63,757 nt of DNA from Mesorhizobium qingshengii (GTDB lineage Bacteria; Pseudomonadota; Alphaproteobacteria; Rhizobiales; Rhizobiaceae): NCBI RefSeq assembly GCF_027563465.1, contig NZ_JAPFQA010000023.1, positions 1 through 63,757 on the forward strand, written 5' to 3'. The notes under the pieces are model-generated. The model worked only from the letters and a program-made list of their open reading frames with translations, had not been told where the DNA came from and ran no database searches. The position numbers and the translations under genes were made by a program. The stretch's first letter is position 1. Every line of letters begins with the position of its first letter. Shown piece after piece: positions 8,615 to 16,279 of this stretch.

Positions 8615-9052
8615 ATGGCGATTTGGCAGTGGGGACTGCTTCTGCTGGTTATTGTCTGGGCGCTGCAATCGCTCGGCGTCTGGCTGCAGATGCGGCACTA
8701 TTCGGATGTCTTCCGCGGCGTAACCGATCAATACAAGGACGGCTTCGTCGGCGCCGGCAATTTTCGCGGTCGATTTGCCAAGGGAACCATCGCGCTGGTG
8801 GTGGTGACGCCTGACCTGATCGTGCGCCGCCTGATGGTGATGAGCGGCCGGTCCGTCTTCACCAAGTTCAAACGACATCAAGAATTCGAGGGCGTTCCCC
8901 TCGATCGACTCCGGTCCAATCCTGCAATCATGGGAGAGGGGGAACCCGGTGTGGCCGAGGCCGTGAAGCGGGCGATCGAACAGATCGACAAAGCACGGTC
9001 GGAGCCGGGGAAGAGGCCGGGCCTGTCCGGCTTGAACGTAGCAAGGGCCTAG
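8615..9052 (+). CDS. gutM: Glucitol operon activator GutM family protein
   Basis: This 145-residue protein has one N-terminal membrane-type helix (about residues 5-22). The GutM family pattern is visible in GVWLQMRHYSDVF, GNFRGRFAKGTIALVVV and GRSVFTKFKRHQEFEG. In enteric bacteria GutM is an activator of the sorbitol (glucitol) PTS operon. Here it is the first gene of a cluster with IIC, IIB and IIA, which supports the name. GGGAGGA stands seven bases before the ATG. A structured repeat of about 110 bases separates it from the IIC gene, so expression of the two may be tuned separately. Confidence 0.85.
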   Translation: MAIWQWGLLLLVIVWALQSLGVWLQMRHYSDVFRGVTDQYKDGFVGAGNFRGRFAKGTIALVVVTPDLIVRRLMVMSGRSVFTKFKRHQEFEGVPLDRLRSNPAIMGEGEPGVAEAVKRAIEQIDKARSEPGKRPGLSGLNVARA

Positions 9053-9166
9053 AGTCGGATGATTTCAGGTCGAATCGACCTGAAATCTGAATCCGCCTCT
9101 AAATCAAAGGGTTAGAGCATGATGTCGCCCGAAAACCGCTTCACACTTTTCGGCATCATGCTCTAG
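9053..9166. repeat. Rhizobial mosaic intergenic repeat with two hairpins
   Basis: Two inverted repeats stand in tandem. The first is a 27-base palindrome at 9061-9087 (GATTTCAGGTCG, three bases, CGACCTGAAATC). The second is at 9113-9165, with arms TAGAGCATGATG and CATCATGCTCTA around a GAAAACCGCTTCACACTTTTC core. The second motif closely resembles dispersed RIME-type elements of rhizobial genomes. Located inside the PTS operon, it could form stable RNA hairpins between gutM and the IIC gene. Confidence 0.8.
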
Positions 9167-9218
9167 AGGACGCCGTGCGCCGACTGGGATAACCGGCGGG
9201 GCGGCATAAGGAGGAGAA

Positions 9219-9980
9219 ATGTCTGTATTTTCGTTGTTGGCGCAGCATGCCGACATGGCCGTGCACAATCTGCATGTCGCAGGTACCATGGTCTCGGATG
9301 CCGCATTGCATGGCAAGCTCGCCGTCGAGCATGCCTCTGACCATCTCGTTGTCCTGGCGCAAGCGGACAGCGGACCGATCACCGTCGATCAGTTCAAGGA
9401 AAAGCTGAAAGAGGTCCAGCAGGAAGAGCAGCTCGGCTGGCTGACCGCCATCGGCAAGTACTTCATTGGCATTTTCCAGAAGGGCGGCGAGGTTTTCGCC
9501 GGCTTTGTCACCGGCATCATTCCGACGCTGGTGGTGCTGATGACGGCCTTCTATGCCGTCACCGAACTGGTCGGCGAGGAGCGTGTCCACGGTCTGGCGC
9601 GCGGCGCCGGAAGGATCGCGCTGACGCGCTATACACTGCTGCCGCTGCTGGCGGTGTTCTTCCTCACCAACCCGATGGCCTATACGTTCGGATCGTTCCT
9701 GGAAGAAAAGCACAAGCCGGCCTTCTATGACGCGGCCGTCTCCTATGTCCACCCGCCGCTCGGCCTGTTCCCGCACATCAATCCCGGCGAGTATTTCGTC
9801 TGGGGCGGCATTCTCGTCGCTCTGCTGGAGCTGGAAAAGAAGGGCGCCGTCGTCGCCGGCTACCACGTCAAGGTGGCGATCTGGTACGCCATCGTCGGTC
9901 TCGTCGTCATCCTGCTCAAGGGCATGCTGACCGAGCGCATCACCGCCATCATGGCACGCCGCCAGGGCGTCGAGCTGTAA
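9219..9980 (+). CDS. srlA: PTS glucitol/sorbitol transporter subunit IIC
   Basis: The EIIC membrane subunit of a glucitol-type PTS is recognised by YFIGIFQKGGEVFAGFVTGI, FFLTNPMAYTFGSF.EEKHKP and GLFPHINPGE, all close to the enterobacterial GutA/SrlA pattern. It forms the membrane channel through which sorbitol passes while being phosphorylated. The protein has 253 residues against about 187 for the E. coli subunit. The extra 70 residues are N-terminal and poorly hydrophobic, and precede the first core helix. GGAGGAG lies just before the ATG. IIB follows 16 bases downstream. Confidence 0.92.
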   Translation: MSVFSLLAQHADMAVHNLHVAGTMVSDAALHGKLAVEHASDHLVVLAQADSGPITVDQFKEKLKEVQQEEQLGWLTAIGKYFIGIFQKGGEVFAGFVTGIIPTLVVLMTAFYAVTELVGEERVHGLARGAGRIALTRYTLLPLLAVFFLTNPMAYTFGSFLEEKHKPAFYDAAVSYVHPPLGLFPHINPGEYFVWGGILVALLELEKKGAVVAGYHVKVAIWYAIVGLVVILLKGMLTERITAIMARRQGVEL

Positions 9981-9996
9981 GGGCGGGGAGGACATC

Positions 9997-10995
9997 ATGG
10001 CCAAGACATACAAAGCCGTACGAATCTCCCGGGGCAAAACCGGCTGGGGCGGCCCGCTCGTCATCGAGCCGACCGAACAGCGCAACAAGGTTGTTTCCGT
10101 CACCGGTGGCGGCATTCATCCGGTGGCTGCCCTGATCGCCGAAATGACCGGCGCCGAGGCCGTCGACGGCTTCAAGGCGCCGCCGATCGAAAGCGAGATG
10201 GCGGTTGTCGTCGTCGATTGCGGCGGCACCGCACGATGCGGCGTCTATCCGCGCAAGCGTATCCCGACCGTCAATCTGACGCCGGTCGGTCAGTCTGGGC
10301 CGCTTGCCCAGTTCATCACCGAGGACATCTACGTTTCGGGCGTGAAGCCGGCCAACATCGCAATGGCGGACGGATCCGAAGCGGTCACGACTGCAGGGGG
10401 AGCAGCATCGATGAGTTCGATCAACAACAATGCGACGCCAACGGCGCTGCCCAGCGAGGGCGGGCTTATCGGCTTCATCAGCACGATCGGCCGTATCATG
10501 GGTCGTGTCGTCGGCATCTTCTTCAATGCCGGCCGCCGCACCATCGACCAGGTTGTCCGCAACGTGCTGCCGTTCATGGCCTTCGTGACCATGCTCATCG
10601 GTCTGATCCTGTACACCGGCATTGGCGATGTGCTGGCACAGCCGATGGGTCCGCTGGCCAACAACATCGTCGGCCTGCTGATCATCTCGGCCATTTGCGG
10701 CCTGCCGTTCCTGTCGCCCATTCTCGGGCCAGGCGCGGTCATCGCGCAGGTCATCGGCGTGGCCATCATCGGCCCGCAGATCGCCAATGGCACGATTTCG
10801 CCGGCGATGGCGCTGCCGGCGCTGTTTGCCTACAATACCCAGGTGGGCTGCGACTTCGTTCCTGTCGGCCTGGCGCTCGGTGAGGCCAAGCCGAAAACGA
10901 TCGAGATCGGCGTTCCGGCGGTGCTCATCAGCCGCCAGATCATGGGCCCGATCTCCGTGCTGATCGCCTGGGTCGTCAGCCTGATCGTTTTCTAG
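9997..10995 (+). CDS. srlE: PTS glucitol/sorbitol transporter subunit IIB (with second membrane domain)
   Basis: This 332-residue protein has a cytoplasmic IIB domain (about 1-120) with the conserved DCGGTARCGVYPRKR segment (Cys75 and Cys81). That segment holds the cysteine phosphorylated in this family. A linker is followed by a C-terminal membrane half (about 165-332) with several hydrophobic segments (PFLSPILGPGAVIAQVIGVA, AYNTQVGCDFVPVGLALGEA), as in SrlE. It accepts phosphate from IIA and passes it to the sugar in the IIC/IIB membrane complex. GGGGAGG precedes the ATG. It is spaced tightly between IIC and IIA. Confidence 0.93.
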   Translation: MAKTYKAVRISRGKTGWGGPLVIEPTEQRNKVVSVTGGGIHPVAALIAEMTGAEAVDGFKAPPIESEMAVVVVDCGGTARCGVYPRKRIPTVNLTPVGQSGPLAQFITEDIYVSGVKPANIAMADGSEAVTTAGGAASMSSINNNATPTALPSEGGLIGFISTIGRIMGRVVGIFFNAGRRTIDQVVRNVLPFMAFVTMLIGLILYTGIGDVLAQPMGPLANNIVGLLIISAICGLPFLSPILGPGAVIAQVIGVAIIGPQIANGTISPAMALPALFAYNTQVGCDFVPVGLALGEAKPKTIEIGVPAVLISRQIMGPISVLIAWVVSLIVF

Positions 10996-11021
10996 GGAAA
11001 GCACGAAATGAGGTTCGCCAT

Positions 11022-11402
11022 ATGACGGTTCTGTTGAGAACACGGGTCACTGCCATCGGGCCCGAAGTGGCGGACCTTGCCGAAGGGGGCGTGGTCATCC
11101 TGTTCGCGGATGGCTCGCCGCCGGAGCTTGCCGAGGTTTCCGTGCTCCACAAGACGGAGCACGGACCCAGCAACGGCGCGCCCGCCAAGGGCGCGTCGAT
11201 CACCCTTGGACCGGTTTCCGCAACCATCACGGCGGTCGGCTCCAGCGCCTGGAGCAAGGTGCTCGAGATGGGCCATGTCGTCATCTCGTTCAACGGCGCC
11301 GCCGAAGCCGAGAGGCCGGGCGAGATCTGTGCATCGCAAGTCGACAGCCAAGCGCTCGTGGCCGCCCTGAAGACGGGCGCGATCATCACCATCGCCGCCT
11401 GA
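11022..11402 (+). CDS. srlB: PTS glucitol/sorbitol transporter subunit IIA
   Basis: This 126-residue soluble IIA protein has His43 in SVLHKTE at the position of the phosphorylated histidine of E. coli SrlB. The rest fits a glucitol IIA beta-sandwich (SATITAVGSSAWSKVLEMGH). It receives phosphate from HPr, here supplied by the fusion protein encoded 55 bases downstream, and hands it to IIB. The ATG at 11022 lies 26 bases after the IIB stop, in an operon with gutM, IIC and IIB. Confidence 0.92.
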   Translation: MTVLLRTRVTAIGPEVADLAEGGVVILFADGSPPELAEVSVLHKTEHGPSNGAPAKGASITLGPVSATITAVGSSAWSKVLEMGHVVISFNGAAEAERPGEICASQVDSQALVAALKTGAIITIAA

Positions 11403-11457
11403 CAGCATTCGCGCCGCAGCCTATGTTGGGAGCGGCGCCCAGAACCAGAGTATTGCC

Positions 11458-13443
11458 ATGGAACGCTCGACCATCGTCAGAGTGCATGAAGGTTTGCACG
11501 CCCGTCCCGCCACGCGGTTCGTCAAGCTCGCCAAGGGTTTCGAATCCGATGTCGAACTGGTCAAGGACGGCAAGGCGGTCAGCGCCAAAAGCTCCGTCAA
11601 GCTGATGCTGCTGGCGGTCAAGGAAAACCAGGAGGTCACGGTGCGGGCGAACGGCGCCGACGCCATCGAGGCCATCGAGGCGCTGATCGGCTATCTCGAG
11701 AATCCGAAGGCGGGCCTCGACGATGAAGCTGAGTCGCAGAGCCCTGCGAATGATGCAGGGCAGAAAACGGCACCCGCACCAGTGCCCGAAACCGCGCCGG
11801 CGGCACCTGCTGGAGCAAGCGGCTTGCGCGGCGTGGCGGCAAGCGAAGGGTTCGCCATCGGGCCGGCCTTCGCGCATTTCCCGCCTGATATCGCCGGACA
11901 AGGCCGCATGTTGCAAGCTGAAGAAATCGCGGGCGAGGTCCACAGGTTCCGCGCCGCCGTCGCCGCCGTCCAGGCGCGCATGGACCGGGCGCTGGCGCAG
12001 GACACACTGTCGGCGGGAGACCGCGGCATCATCGCGGCACTCAGGGATATTGCCGCCGACGACAGCCTGACCGGTGAGACCGAGGGGCTGATCAAGGGTG
12101 GCAACGACGCGGTCTCGGCCGTCATCACCGCCGCCTCCACCATCGCCGCCGATTTCAGCGTCGTCGATGATCACTATCTCAATGCGCGGGCGGACGACGT
12201 CCATGCGGTCGGACGGCAGATCTGCCTCGTGCTGCTCGGGCAAGACGACGTCAGCCTCGAAAACATCCCCGAAGGGGCCATCCTGATCGCCGACGACATC
12301 GGCGCCTGGGATCTGGCGCGTGCGCCGCTGAAACGCATCGGCGGCGTGGTGTGCGGCCATGGCGGCGCCACCTCGCACATCGCCATCATCGCCCGCTCGC
12401 ACGGCATTCCGGCGGTGCTCGGCCTCGGCGATCAGGTCAATGCCTTGCGCACGGCGCGCGAAGTGGCCATCGACGGCAATGCCGGTCATGTGATCATCGA
12501 TCCCGATGCGGCGACCCGAACCGATTTCGCCAACCGCGTTGAAGCGGCCGCAAAGGAGCGCGCCGGGCTGACCGTCTTCAAGACGGTGACGCCGAAGCTC
12601 GCCGATGGCACGATCATCGAGGTCGCCGCCAACATCGGCTCGCTGGAGGAAATCGAGGCGGCACAGGAAGCCGGCGCCATGGGCGTCGGCCTGTTCCGCA
12701 CCGAGCTTCTGTTCATGCGCCATATGCACCTTCCCTCGGAGGACATGCAGGCGGAAACCTACGCGGCGCTGGCCAAGGCATTCGCCCCATACCCGGTCAT
12801 CGTGCGCACGCTCGACATCGGTGGTGACAAGCCGATTGCCGGCATCGAGTTTCCCGATGAGGAAAACCCCTTCCTCGGCTGGCGCGGCATTCGCATGTGC
12901 CTCGACCGGCCCGACATCTTCAAGCAGCAGTTGCGGGCACTGCTGAGGGCGGCCGTCCATGGCAACATCAAGGTGATGCTGCCGATGGTGTCCGACATAT
13001 CGGAGGTGAGGCGGACGCGCGGCCTGGTCGAGGAATGCGCGGCGGAACTGAAAGCCGAGGGCGTGCCGCATGCGACATTCGATCTCGGCGTGATGATCGA
13101 AACCCCGGCCGCCGTGCTGATCGCCCCGGCGCTGGCCAAGGAGGTGGCGTTCTTCTCGATCGGCACCAATGACCTGACCCAGTACATCATGGCCGCCGAC
13201 CGGCTCAACCCGACCGTGGCCAAGCTCAACGACGTCACCAACCCGGCCGTCATGATGGCGATCGAACTGACCGCGAAAGCCGGTGTTGCAGCCGGCATCA
13301 TGGTGGGTATGTGCGGCGAGGCGGCCGGCCGTCCTGACCTTGTCCCGATGTTCGTCAAGATGGGGCTGACCGAACTCAGCATGAGCCCGGCCTCGATCCA
13401 GCGCGCCAAGAAGACGATCATGGCTATGGCGGGCGAGGACTGA
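11458..13443 (+). CDS. HPr-Enzyme I fusion (phosphoenolpyruvate-protein phosphotransferase)
   Basis: This 661-residue protein starts with an HPr domain (about 1-90: VHEGLHARPA with active His14, and SAKSSVKLM with the regulatory-site serine). An Ala/Pro-rich linker leads to a complete Enzyme I. In the EI part, the phosphohistidine motif is GGATSHIAI (His307), followed by the PEP-binding barrel with LFRTELLFM, DIGGDKPI and SIGTNDLTQY. There is no IIA or GAF domain. It takes phosphate from PEP and delivers it to the IIA encoded just upstream, so the cluster forms a self-sufficient sorbitol PTS. It converges with the next gene 20 bases downstream. Confidence 0.93.
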   Translation: MERSTIVRVHEGLHARPATRFVKLAKGFESDVELVKDGKAVSAKSSVKLMLLAVKENQEVTVRANGADAIEAIEALIGYLENPKAGLDDEAESQSPANDAGQKTAPAPVPETAPAAPAGASGLRGVAASEGFAIGPAFAHFPPDIAGQGRMLQAEEIAGEVHRFRAAVAAVQARMDRALAQDTLSAGDRGIIAALRDIAADDSLTGETEGLIKGGNDAVSAVITAASTIAADFSVVDDHYLNARADDVHAVGRQICLVLLGQDDVSLENIPEGAILIADDIGAWDLARAPLKRIGGVVCGHGGATSHIAIIARSHGIPAVLGLGDQVNALRTAREVAIDGNAGHVIIDPDAATRTDFANRVEAAAKERAGLTVFKTVTPKLADGTIIEVAANIGSLEEIEAAQEAGAMGVGLFRTELLFMRHMHLPSEDMQAETYAALAKAFAPYPVIVRTLDIGGDKPIAGIEFPDEENPFLGWRGIRMCLDRPDIFKQQLRALLRAAVHGNIKVMLPMVSDISEVRRTRGLVEECAAELKAEGVPHATFDLGVMIETPAAVLIAPALAKEVAFFSIGTNDLTQYIMAADRLNPTVAKLNDVTNPAVMMAIELTAKAGVAAGIMVGMCGEAAGRPDLVPMFVKMGLTELSMSPASIQRAKKTIMAMAGED

Positions 13444-13463
13444 ATCCCCGCCGCCAGCCGAGC

Positions 13464-14267
13464 TTACGGCAAGTGCGCAAGCAAGGTGGCGAAGACCGGT
13501 GTCAGTTCATCGATCGGGCTCGCCTTGGCGCAGGCCTGAGCAATGCGATCGTGACGGATATCGGCTGCCAGGATCGCGATCTCCAGCATGTCCGGCTCCG
13601 GCGAACCGTCCCGGCCGGTGGTCGCCAGGCCGCAGGCCAGAACGAGCGGTGCCAGGCAGCTGATGTCAAGCGCTCGGCCACCCACCGCCGCTGGTGTTTC
13701 CAATGCGGTTTCGGTAAAGCGAACAGGACGCTGGTTGAGGCACTCGACCAGCAGCGCCGAACAGGTGGCCGCAATCGCCTGCAGTCCGGCACCTGGCGCG
13801 GTCAAGGCGGCCAGCAGATCGCCATGCCGCTTGCGCATCGTGGCATGGACGGCGGCAAAATCGGCTTCGTGAATGCGGGCATTGTCGATGTTCAGGCCGG
13901 CAAGCACCGCCTTGGTCAGATAGTACATATCGCGACGGAACAGCCGCTCCGCGCTCAACTGGCGATCCTCGTTGCCGACCGGGAAATAGGTGCCGAGGCC
14001 TTTTGCGGTCGTGCCGTCCACCTTTATCGGACGCTCGTGCGGAACAAACGATTCGGCAATCGACAGCGCTTCGTCGACGGCACTCGCGGCATGGCTGAGC
14101 AGGCCTTCGATGCCCTTGCCCGGAAACGGCGGCAGATGGCTGGTGGCTTCGCGCAAGACACTGGCGTCGCCAGTGCCGTCATGGCGGCTCTGACGGATGA
14201 CATCGCGGACCTCCCGCAACCGGTCCTTCAGGTTGACGCGGACATCTTCGGAGATTTGTCGGAGCAT
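13464..14267 (-). CDS. Hypothetical protein between the sorbitol PTS and its putative regulator
   Basis: The product is about 267 residues, soluble and largely helical, and I do not recognise a family. The N-terminal part has charged helices (VRVNLKDRLREVRDVIRQS), followed by PPFPGKGIEGLLSHAASAVDEAL and RLFRRDMYYLTKAVLAGLNI. The start at 14267 has GAGG upstream; ATG 14288 is also possible. The open frame continues far upstream but would then run through the regulator on the other strand, so the extension is rejected. Its divergent position to the SorC regulator over a shared 157-base promoter region, and convergence with the HPr-EI gene, suggest a role in sugar utilisation or its control. This is inference only. 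Confidence 0.6.
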   Translation of the reverse strand: MLRQISEDVRVNLKDRLREVRDVIRQSRHDGTGDASVLREATSHLPPFPGKGIEGLLSHAASAVDEALSIAESFVPHERPIKVDGTTAKGLGTYFPVGNEDRQLSAERLFRRDMYYLTKAVLAGLNIDNARIHEADFAAVHATMRKRHGDLLAALTAPGAGLQAIAATCSALLVECLNQRPVRFTETALETPAAVGGRALDISCLAPLVLACGLATTGRDGSPEPDMLEIAILAADIRHDRIAQACAKASPIDELTPVFATLLAHLP

Positions 14268-14333
14268 CGCGGATCGCCTCGAATTCATACGCGTGGCCGC
14301 CCGCAGGAGGCCATTCGCCCACTCTACATTGTT

Positions 14334-14357
14334 CCTATCGATTGGTAGATCAATAGG
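14334..14357. promoter_or_regulatory. Candidate operator in the divergent SorC promoter region
   Basis: CCTATCGAT-TGGTAG-ATCAATAGG is a 24-base inverted repeat with one mismatch between arms. It is centred between the divergent starts at 14267 and 14425. SorC-family regulators usually bind such palindromes next to their own gene, so this is the best operator candidate for the regulator at 14425. Confidence 0.5.
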
Positions 14358-14424
14358 GGATATTAGACCAGCAGGCAGAATCGGCGACGGCGGGCTCGTC
14401 CATCGCCGCGGGGGAGGGATAGAT

Positions 14425-15441
14425 TTGGCCAGGCGGCGACAGAGCGAAAGCGACGACGGTCGGGCAGGAACCGGGGCAACCGAGCAGGTTGTCAATGAAA
14501 GCCGGACGGATCGCCTCAGGATTCGCGCCGCGTGGATGTATTTCGTCGAGCAGATGACGCAAAACGAGATCGCCGACGTGCTTGGCGTCGGCCGCGTCAC
14601 CATCGTGCGCATGCTGGCGGAGGCCCGCTCGCGCAACGAGGTGAAGATCAGCATCGAGAGCGAATTGTCCGAAATCGTGCGGCTGGAGCGGGCGCTTGAA
14701 AAGACATTCGGGCTGCAACAGGCGCTGGTGGCGCCGCTTTCCGCACCCGACGCCGATCCGCTACCGGCAATCAGTGCCAAAACCGGCAGTTTCCTGTCCG
14801 ACACGATGAAATCCGGCATGCGCGTCGGCGTCGGCTGGGGCCGGACGCTGTTCTCGAGCCTGCCCTTCATCAGCGCCAAATCGCTCACCGACTTCAAGGT
14901 CATTTCGCTGCTTGGCGGTGTCGGCGTCGTGCGCCGGTTCAACCCGGCCGAGTTCGCCTGGCGCTTCGCCCAAATCTTTCAGGGCGATGGCTATCTGATC
15001 CCGACGCCGGCCGTCGTCGACAGCGTCGAGACCAAGATCGCGCTGGTCGAGCGCTGCGGCCTGCAGGAGGTTTTTGAGATGGCCAACGTGCTCGATGCCG
15101 TTTTGCTGAGCGTCGGCGGCATCGCTTCGGCCACTACCTTCTCGCGCGGCGGCTTTCTCAAGGAAGCGGACCGCGAGGCCCTGCTTGCGCGTGGCGCCGT
15201 CGGCGACCTTCTGTTCCATTTCTTCGACCGCAATGGCGATCTGGTCGACCATCCGATCAACGGCCTGGTGATGTCGGTGGATGTCGATCGGCTGCGCAAG
15301 GCGCCGATCCGGATCCTGACCTCCGGCGGCGAGGAGAAGATCGAAGCGCTGCTCGGCGCCATGACCCTCGTCGCGCCGACGATCCTGATCACCGACGAGG
15401 AAAGCGCAAGGCGCATGCTCGAGGCGGTCAGCGCAGGCTGA
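14425..15441 (+). CDS. SorC/DeoR-type sugar-binding transcriptional regulator
   Basis: This 338-residue regulator has an N-terminal helix-turn-helix (about residues 38-60: MTQNEIADVLGVGRVTIVRM) and a large C-terminal sugar-phosphate-binding domain of the SorC type (VGVGWGRTLFSSL, SLLGGVGVVRRFN, LVDHPINGLVMS). The TTG at 14425 was chosen because GGGGAGGG stands at ideal distance and no good ATG exists nearby. Position next to the glucitol PTS cluster makes it the likely local regulator, probably responding to a phosphorylated polyol; the order of genes would also allow control of the neighbouring unknown gene. Its 3' end overlaps the convergent phosphatase gene by 14 bases. Confidence 0.88.
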   Translation: MARRRQSESDDGRAGTGATEQVVNESRTDRLRIRAAWMYFVEQMTQNEIADVLGVGRVTIVRMLAEARSRNEVKISIESELSEIVRLERALEKTFGLQQALVAPLSAPDADPLPAISAKTGSFLSDTMKSGMRVGVGWGRTLFSSLPFISAKSLTDFKVISLLGGVGVVRRFNPAEFAWRFAQIFQGDGYLIPTPAVVDSVETKIALVERCGLQEVFEMANVLDAVLLSVGGIASATTFSRGGFLKEADREALLARGAVGDLLFHFFDRNGDLVDHPINGLVMSVDVDRLRKAPIRILTSGGEEKIEALLGAMTLVAPTILITDEESARRMLEAVSAG

Positions 15442-16279
15442 AGGAAGCCGTGACATAGTCCGGCCAGGCCTTCTCTTCGTCGAAAACGACGGAGAGATTG
15501 GGCGTGTCCGCCAATATTCCACTCAGCACCAGCGCCGTGGCGATGCCGGCGCCATTTCCCCCTGCTATGTCGTGCTCGACGCTGTCGCCGACGCAGACCA
15601 CGGTGCCGCGGTCCGGCTTGCCGGCGATCGCAAGTGCCGCATCGTATATCGCCGGGTAGGGCTTGCCGATGCGGGTGACGTTGCCGCCGAGGTTTTCGTA
15701 GAGATCGGCGATCTCGCCTGCACCGAAGCGAGGTCCGACCGCCGTCAGCATGATCCTGTCGGGATTGGTGCAGAAGCACGGCACCTGCCGCGCCGCAGCC
15801 GGGGCAAGCAGCCGGCGATAATGGTCGAGGTCGTGCCGGTCGCCCTCGCTGGCCGAGATCAGCACCAGTTCGGCGTCTTCGCCAGCCTCGGTCAGCACAA
15901 AGGGCAAGCCTTCGATCGCCGAGCGGTCGTCGTCGCGGCTGATCAGCAGGCAGTTCGTGCGGGGCTGCAAGGCTCCGGTTGCCGCCATTTCGTGGAAGGA
16001 TCGCCACGCCACCTCGCCGGAGGAGACGAAATGGTCCCAGCTTCCGGCTGCGAAGCCGAGCTTCAGCAGGCGGTCCTCGTTGGGCCTGGCGCGCTTGCCG
16101 GAATTGGAAATCAGCACCACGGTCTTGCCGGCGCGCTTCAGCGCCGACAATGCCGCAACCGCGCCTGGATAAGGGGCCGAGCCGTCATGCAGCACGCCGA
16201 ACTGGTCGAGCAGGAAGACCTCGTAGCGCTCTGCCAGCGGCCCGATGCCATCGAGGCGCACGACCTTTTTAGCACTCAT
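15428..16279 (-). CDS. HAD-IIA family hydrolase (TIGR01459 type)
   Basis: This 283-residue member of the class IIA HAD phosphatases shows LLDQFGVLHDG as motif I (first Asp nucleophile), LISNSGKR as motif II and VCVGDSVEHDIAGG as motif IV. It resembles the subgroup with about 240-290 residues found in alphaproteobacteria. It would dephosphorylate a small phosphoester such as a sugar phosphate. It is the last gene of a three-gene minus-strand operon: its ATG overlaps the FGGY kinase stop by four bases (ATGA), indicating coupled translation. The 3' end overlaps the convergent SorC gene. Confidence 0.85.
   Translation of the reverse strand: MSAKKVVRLDGIGPLAERYEVFLLDQFGVLHDGSAPYPGAVAALSALKRAGKTVVLISNSGKRARPNEDRLLKLGFAAGSWDHFVSSGEVAWRSFHEMAATGALQPRTNCLLISRDDDRSAIEGLPFVLTEAGEDAELVLISASEGDRHDLDHYRRLLAPAAARQVPCFCTNPDRIMLTAVGPRFGAGEIADLYENLGGNVTRIGKPYPAIYDAALAIAGKPDRGTVVCVGDSVEHDIAGGNGAGIATALVLSGILADTPNLSVVFDEEKAWPDYVTASFSLR

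Noticed and set aside
14289..14942. N-terminal extension of the unknown minus-strand gene at 13464
   Set aside because: It would run antisense through the SorC regulator, and its translation looks like a shadow; ribosome-site evidence favours 14267.
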